Source: Sediminicola arcticus (GTDB lineage Bacteria; Bacteroidota; Bacteroidia; Flavobacteriales; Flavobacteriaceae). Taken from it: a stretch of DNA of 64,000 bases. Where the stretch lies: positions 494,601 to 558,600 of the forward strand of contig NZ_JBEXAE010000003.1 in NCBI RefSeq assembly GCF_040566695.1, read 5' to 3'. Below, one piece after another: positions 60,135-64,000 of the stretch. The position numbers and the translations under genes are program-made. Within the stretch, counting starts at the first letter, position 1. Each line of letters starts with the position of its first letter. The notes under the pieces were generated by a model that was given only the letters and a program-made list of their open reading frames with translations, made no database searches and was not told the origin of the DNA.

Positions 60135-61499
60135 ATGATCGACGCAAAAATACTTGTCATTGACGACAACAAAAGTGTACTGAGTGCGCTTGAAATTCTA
60201 TTGCAGTTTGAGTATAAGAGTGTACAATCAATTTCGAACCCGAATCAGATCTCGTCTTTTCCCAACTTTGATGAAATCGATATTATTCTTCTAGACATGA
60301 ATTTTTCTGCTGGTGTGAATACCGGAAATGAAGGACTTTATTGGCTGAGTGAAATACGAAAAAAAGCCCCCCATATCTCTGTTATCATGATGACGGCCTA
60401 TGGTGCCATAGATCTTGCTGTTAAAGCGTTGAAAGAAGGTGCAATGGATTTTATTCTTAAGCCTTGGAACAACGAGCGACTATTGACCACGATAAAATCG
60501 GCCTATGATCTGCGAAAATCGCAAAAAGAAGTACAACAACTAAAGCAAAAGGAAAGTAATCTAAAGCAGGTCATTAACCAAAACAAAGATTACATAATAG
60601 GCAATTCCAAAGCTTTAAAAAACTTGCTAAGCCTTGTTCAAAAAGTTGCGAAAACCGATGTGAATGTTTTGGTAACAGGGGAAAACGGAACTGGTAAAGA
60701 ACTTATCGCTCGTGAGCTTCATAAATCTTCCGCTAGGAGCCAAGAGGTCTTTATTTCGGTTGATATGGGATCCATCTCGGAAAACCTTTTTGAGAGTGAA
60801 CTTTTCGGACATACCAAAGGATCTTTTACAGATGCAAAGGAAGACCGTGCAGGTAAGTTCGAAGCCGCAAACGGGGGTACGCTTTTTCTGGATGAAATTG
60901 GAAACCTATCCCTTCAGACTCAAGCGAAGTTATTATCAGCAATTCAAAATAGGGTCATTGTGAGAGTCGGTTCGAATAAGCCCATCCCGGTAGATATTAG
61001 ACTTATTTGCGCCACAAATAGCAATTTGGAAAAAATGGTTTCCGACGGACTTTTCAGGGAAGATCTCCTGTACCGTATAAACACCATTCATGTAGAATTA
61101 CCATCATTAAGGGAGCGAGATGGTGATGTGCTGCTATTGGCGGATTTTTATCTGAACAAATTCATGAACAAATACGGGAAGCCTGAGTTACGAATCAATC
61201 AACAAGCACAAGAGAAATTAGCAACTTACCCTTGGCCCGGAAACGTCAGGGAATTGCTCCATACCATAGAACGAGCGGTAATTCTCTCCGAAGAAAATAT
61301 ATTGAAACCATCCGATTTCCTTTTAGAAGTCAAATCGGGAATTTCACTTGATTCAGGACCGGATACGCTCGAAGAAATGGAGTTATTGATGATCAACAAC
61401 GCCCTAATTCAGCACAATGGCAATTATAGTGCTGCAGCGGACCAATTGGGTATATCGCGACAAACGCTTTATAATAAATTAAAAAAAACAGGGAGGTAG
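60135..61499 (+). CDS. NtrC-type sigma-54-dependent response regulator
   Basis: 454 residues: receiver domain with DD at 10-11 and phospho-acceptor Asp 54 in IILLDMNF, Lys in LKPW near 109; AAA+ domain with Walker A GENGTGKE, the sigma-54 contact loop reading GSFTDA instead of GAFTGA, Walker B GGTLFLDEIG; Fis-type helix-turn-helix at the end (NYSAAADQLGISRQTLYNKLKK). Divergent from the efflux operon and followed by its kinase, so it probably activates that operon. Confidence 0.93.
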   Translation: MIDAKILVIDDNKSVLSALEILLQFEYKSVQSISNPNQISSFPNFDEIDIILLDMNFSAGVNTGNEGLYWLSEIRKKAPHISVIMMTAYGAIDLAVKALKEGAMDFILKPWNNERLLTTIKSAYDLRKSQKEVQQLKQKESNLKQVINQNKDYIIGNSKALKNLLSLVQKVAKTDVNVLVTGENGTGKELIARELHKSSARSQEVFISVDMGSISENLFESELFGHTKGSFTDAKEDRAGKFEAANGGTLFLDEIGNLSLQTQAKLLSAIQNRVIVRVGSNKPIPVDIRLICATNSNLEKMVSDGLFREDLLYRINTIHVELPSLRERDGDVLLLADFYLNKFMNKYGKPELRINQQAQEKLATYPWPGNVRELLHTIERAVILSEENILKPSDFLLEVKSGISLDSGPDTLEEMELLMINNALIQHNGNYSAAADQLGISRQTLYNKLKKTGR

Positions 61500-61624
61500 T
61501 CAGTTGATAGTCGTTATAAATGTAAAAAATAGTGAAGGTTGACATTTATTCGGTTATGGATAATCCTTGATTAAAAATTTAAATCAGATACATTTGAAGA
61601 TGAATTTGAACTTTAACACGTAAA

Positions 61625-62971
61625 ATGGTCAGCAGAAACATTTATTTTCAACTAGTCATACGGGTCATCTTTCTGACGATTACCGCTGCGATAGCTTCAT
61701 ATTGCTATTTTGATAATCGCTATATAATCTGCGCATTATTAATTCTCTTATTAATTGTCCAGACCGCGAGTTTGATTTCGTTCGTCAATCAGACCAATCG
61801 AAAAATCGCCTATTTCTTCGATGCTATTAAAAATGAAGACTTCACATTACGATTTCCTGAAAAATTAAGTGTGAAATCCTTGGAAGAATTGAACCATAGC
61901 TTGAACATGCTGAACTCAATGATCCAAGATATCCATTTAAAAAAGCAGGCACAGGAACAATATTACCAGGAAATATTGAGGCAAGCTGATATCGGTATTT
62001 TTACCATCAATCAGAAAGGGCATATTCTTTACGCAAACCCCACGGTACAGAATCTTTTGAACTACCACCCTTTAAATCATGTCAAGCAGCTAAATCAGGT
62101 AGATAAAAAGCTATATCAATTATTTGAAGCATTGGAACCCTTCGAAAATACTATTTATCAGCTGGCCAACGAACGTGGAAAAAGAGAGTTAAGTTTGAAA
62201 TGTACAACAATCAACATTGAGGAAGAACGGTTGCTTTTGGTGGTAGTAAACGACATTCATAAGGAGCTCGATGAAAAGGAAACTAATTCATGGGTAAAAC
62301 TGATTCGCGTGCTTACACATGAGATTATGAATACGATTACACCGATAACTTCAATTTCGGAATCCATTCTGAAATACTTCATATCCCCTGACGGGAAATC
62401 TCCCATGAAACTAAATGAGAACCATGTTTCAAGTACCATTAAGGGTTTACAAGTCATCAAAGAACAAGGAGGCGATCTGATGCAGTTCGTGCAATCTTAT
62501 CGAAGCTTTTTGAGTTTGCCCAAACCGGATAAAGCGATTGTTTCCGCGCAACACCTTCTTGACAAGGTTAAAGTATTGATGAATCAAGAAAACAAGAACG
62601 AACATATTGATTTTAAAGTAGTCGCAGTACCAACAGATTTAGAACTGTTTATAGATGAAAAACAGATTTCGCAAATTCTGATCAATCTGACCAAAAATGC
62701 ACTTCAAGCTATTGGCAATGTTGAGAATGGAAGCATAACAATCCTCGCCCAAGCCACACATGATGGGAAAAAACACATCACGGTTTCCGACAACGGGCCG
62801 GGAATACCTGAGGATCTAATCGATGAAATATTCGTCCCTTTTTTCACAACAAAAGATACGGGAACAGGTATTGGCTTAAGCCTCTCAAAACAGATTATGC
62901 ATTTGCATGGTGGCACGATGAAGGTACGGTCAGTTCCTTTTAAGGAGACCACATTAATATTAAGCTTTTAG
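61625..62971 (+). CDS. Sensor histidine kinase
   Basis: 448 residues. Two membrane helices (about 9-25 and 34-52) with almost no periplasmic loop, a HAMP-like linker, a PAS-like domain (about 120-215: ILRQADIGIFTINQKGHILYANPTVQ), then the kinase: H box VLTHEIMNTITPITSI with His near 238, N box NLTKNALQAI, G1 DNGPGI and G2 TGTGIGLSLSKQIM. The short external loop points to sensing inside the membrane or cytoplasm, for example of envelope or drug stress. Confidence 0.92.
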   Translation: MVSRNIYFQLVIRVIFLTITAAIASYCYFDNRYIICALLILLLIVQTASLISFVNQTNRKIAYFFDAIKNEDFTLRFPEKLSVKSLEELNHSLNMLNSMIQDIHLKKQAQEQYYQEILRQADIGIFTINQKGHILYANPTVQNLLNYHPLNHVKQLNQVDKKLYQLFEALEPFENTIYQLANERGKRELSLKCTTINIEEERLLLVVVNDIHKELDEKETNSWVKLIRVLTHEIMNTITPITSISESILKYFISPDGKSPMKLNENHVSSTIKGLQVIKEQGGDLMQFVQSYRSFLSLPKPDKAIVSAQHLLDKVKVLMNQENKNEHIDFKVVAVPTDLELFIDEKQISQILINLTKNALQAIGNVENGSITILAQATHDGKKHITVSDNGPGIPEDLIDEIFVPFFTTKDTGTGIGLSLSKQIMHLHGGTMKVRSVPFKETTLILSF

Positions 62972-63129
62972 TTTTTATTTAGGCGCAAAGAACATTTCTT
63001 TTATCCTTATTATTTTTCTGAAGATTTTAAAAAACCTAAGTGATTCTTTAAATTAGGTTTAAAACAAATATTCACAATTTGTTAAGGACCTTTTGCGGAG
63101 AATCTTAATTCCAGACGTAATATTCTTAT

Positions 63130-63170
63130 GTATTAAATATTCTTATCAATTTGATAAGAATATTTAATAC
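63130..63170. promoter_or_regulatory. Perfect 41-bp palindrome upstream of the lipoprotein gene
   Basis: Two 20-base arms (63130-63149 and 63151-63170) around a single T, all AT-rich, 53 bases before the ATG. Without a T-run afterwards it is not a terminator. It could be a large operator or an RNA hairpin in the leader. Confidence 0.6.
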
Positions 63171-63223
63171 AAGCTATTCCCATTTTTTCCGTTTTAAGAA
63201 AATAAAATTTAAATAAAAAATTT

Positions 63224-63667
63224 ATGAAAAATGTAAGATTTTTAAAAAATGCTATGCTTTTAATGACAGTTATTTCAATGGTTAGCTGTAACAAAGATGA
63301 TGACGCGTTCGCCAATATAACTGTAAATGGTACTTTGCTAGTTGGAGACCGTTCAGATTTTAACGGAGATATTGATGCAAGTTTTACAGGTAGCGGCGGT
63401 TCTGCCTCTCGTTCCTTTAGCTGGAATAACAACCTTAATACAGCAGACTATAATGCAGACATAACTGCTAATGCTCAAGGTACATTTCGAATTATTGTTG
63501 AGGATTCCGAAGGAGCTACGGTCCTTGACCGTACCATTGACGGAGGTACTGAGCCTGATACTATAGGTGGGGTTACAACATCAGGAACTTCGGGTATATG
63601 GACCGTAAATATTCAGGTTACTGACTTTAATGGTGACGGTAGTTTCTCCCTAAGCGAAGGAAATTAA
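63224..63667 (+). CDS. Hypothetical secreted lipoprotein, 147 aa
   Basis: Lipobox at about Cys 22 (MLLMTVISMVSCNKDDD), followed by acidic residues that in Bacteroidota favour surface export. The rest is a small, Gly/Ser/Thr/Asn/Asp-rich beta protein (GSGGSASRSFSWNN; TVNIQVTDFNGDGSFSLSEGN) with an Asp-rich segment DFNGDG that could bind calcium. No family recognised. Followed by a terminator and site S16. Confidence 0.7.
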   Translation: MKNVRFLKNAMLLMTVISMVSCNKDDDAFANITVNGTLLVGDRSDFNGDIDASFTGSGGSASRSFSWNNNLNTADYNADITANAQGTFRIIVEDSEGATVLDRTIDGGTEPDTIGGVTTSGTSGIWTVNIQVTDFNGDGSFSLSEGN

Positions 63668-63689
63668 TTAAAGTAAACGATTTATATTT

Positions 63690-63720
63690 AACCCTGTCAA
63701 GACTCTTGACAGGGTTTTTT
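63690..63720 (+). terminator. Intrinsic terminator of the lipoprotein gene
   Basis: AACCCTGTCAA and TTGACAGGGTT arms around a five-base loop, followed by a T-run. Confidence 0.9.
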
Positions 63721-63762
63721 ATTTTATTTAATATTAAAAAATGTAAAGCGGTAATTAAAATA

Positions 63763-63968
63763 AACGCCACACAACACAATCTATAAACAATGAGGGCAGC
63801 CGGCTTATTCGCAGGATTTGTGTATTTTTATGAAGACCGCAAAATCTTTTGGATTTTGCTTTTTAGAGTGACAAAGAAAAAAAGAAAACCAAAAGATTTC
63901 GCTATGTGAGTGCCGAAAGCAAACGCTAGTTCGCTCCCGTACTGTTCATAGGTACTGTGTTAAAAAAC
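63763..63968 (+). repeat. Array-type site S16, opposite orientation
   Basis: Plus strand AAC-GCCACAC-AAC then an arm ATCTATAAACAATGAGGG, a body close to the reverse complement of S14 (GACCGCAAAATCTTTT; CGAAAGCAAACGCTAGTT), then the arm CTGTTCATAG and a final GTT. It is downstream of the lipoprotein gene, in the same gene-to-site order as in the array. The matching GTT-GTGTGGC is not found upstream in the window. Confidence 0.85.
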
Positions 63969-64000
63969 AAGTTTTTTCTTTAAAATATTAGGAAACAAAT

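Overview
The window looks like part of a chromosome from an AT-rich, probably marine member of the Flavobacteriaceae (Bacteroidota). The evidence is the family content (DUF6090, DUF6952, DUF4386, 800-residue MacB-type permeases, DsbD and RibBA of Bacteroidota type), promoter-like -7 boxes of the form TAnnTTTG, and the absence of useful Shine-Dalgarno signals. No species is assigned.

Left part (1-22.6 kb) is ordinary core genome. A minus-strand run encodes an FMN reductase, PabB, an alpha/beta hydrolase, TilS and DsbD. Then come lpdA, an Lrp regulator divergent from a methionine-gamma-lyase-like gene and nhaC, a peroxide/thiol cluster (2-Cys peroxiredoxin, thioredoxin, DUF6952, Tpx), dgkA, an ftsK-lolA-lptF/G-ribBA run, a KdnA-like aminotransferase and a nitroreductase. 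It ends at tRNA-Ser(TGA).

Middle part (22.6-43.5 kb) is a genomic island. A perfect 126-bp direct repeat begins in the last 12 bases of tRNA-Ser (22615) and recurs at 43384. Inside it, from 23.39 to 40.84 kb, lies the main discovery of this window: about 15 compact units carrying 21 genes, all on the minus strand, each followed by a long structured repeat (sites S1-S15, plus a leading site S0). The sites fall into several sequence families but share one plan. In gene orientation this is AAC-N7-AAC, then a left arm of the type GGCTATAA, a variable hairpin body, a right arm of the type TCATAGCC, then GTT-N7 of the next unit. The 7-base tag N7 differs between units, but the tag at the 3' end of a unit is the reverse complement of the tag at the 5' end of the same unit: 7/7 in six units and at least 5/7 in 12 of 15. 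This is what is expected if each unit can exist as a circle whose site closes into a complementary R''/R' pair, as in integron gene cassettes. I therefore read it as a cassette array without an integrase in view (CALIN-like), with unusual long sites. The three units with mismatched tags are the three furthest from S0. Cargo is typical of cassettes: short unknown proteins, three DUF6090 proteins, two TlpA-like redoxins, a beta-lactamase-fold hydrolase, and one four-gene unit with a Crp/Fnr regulator.

Between the array and the right island end lie a tRNA-Leu 3' fragment, a hypothetical gene, and a Fic protein preceded by three 40-bp iterons. To the right (43.5-51.3 kb) is a scarred zone with pieces of IS110 transposase, a tyrosine-integrase fragment, dispersed repeats, a betaine transporter-stress protein-porin module and a serine hydrolase that has a cassette half-site upstream.

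Right part (51.3-63 kb): a five-gene minus-strand MacAB-TolC-type efflux operon is divergent from an NtrC-type response regulator and its histidine kinase, with candidate sigma-54 elements between them. The window ends with a small lipoprotein gene followed by one more array-type site (S16) in the opposite orientation.
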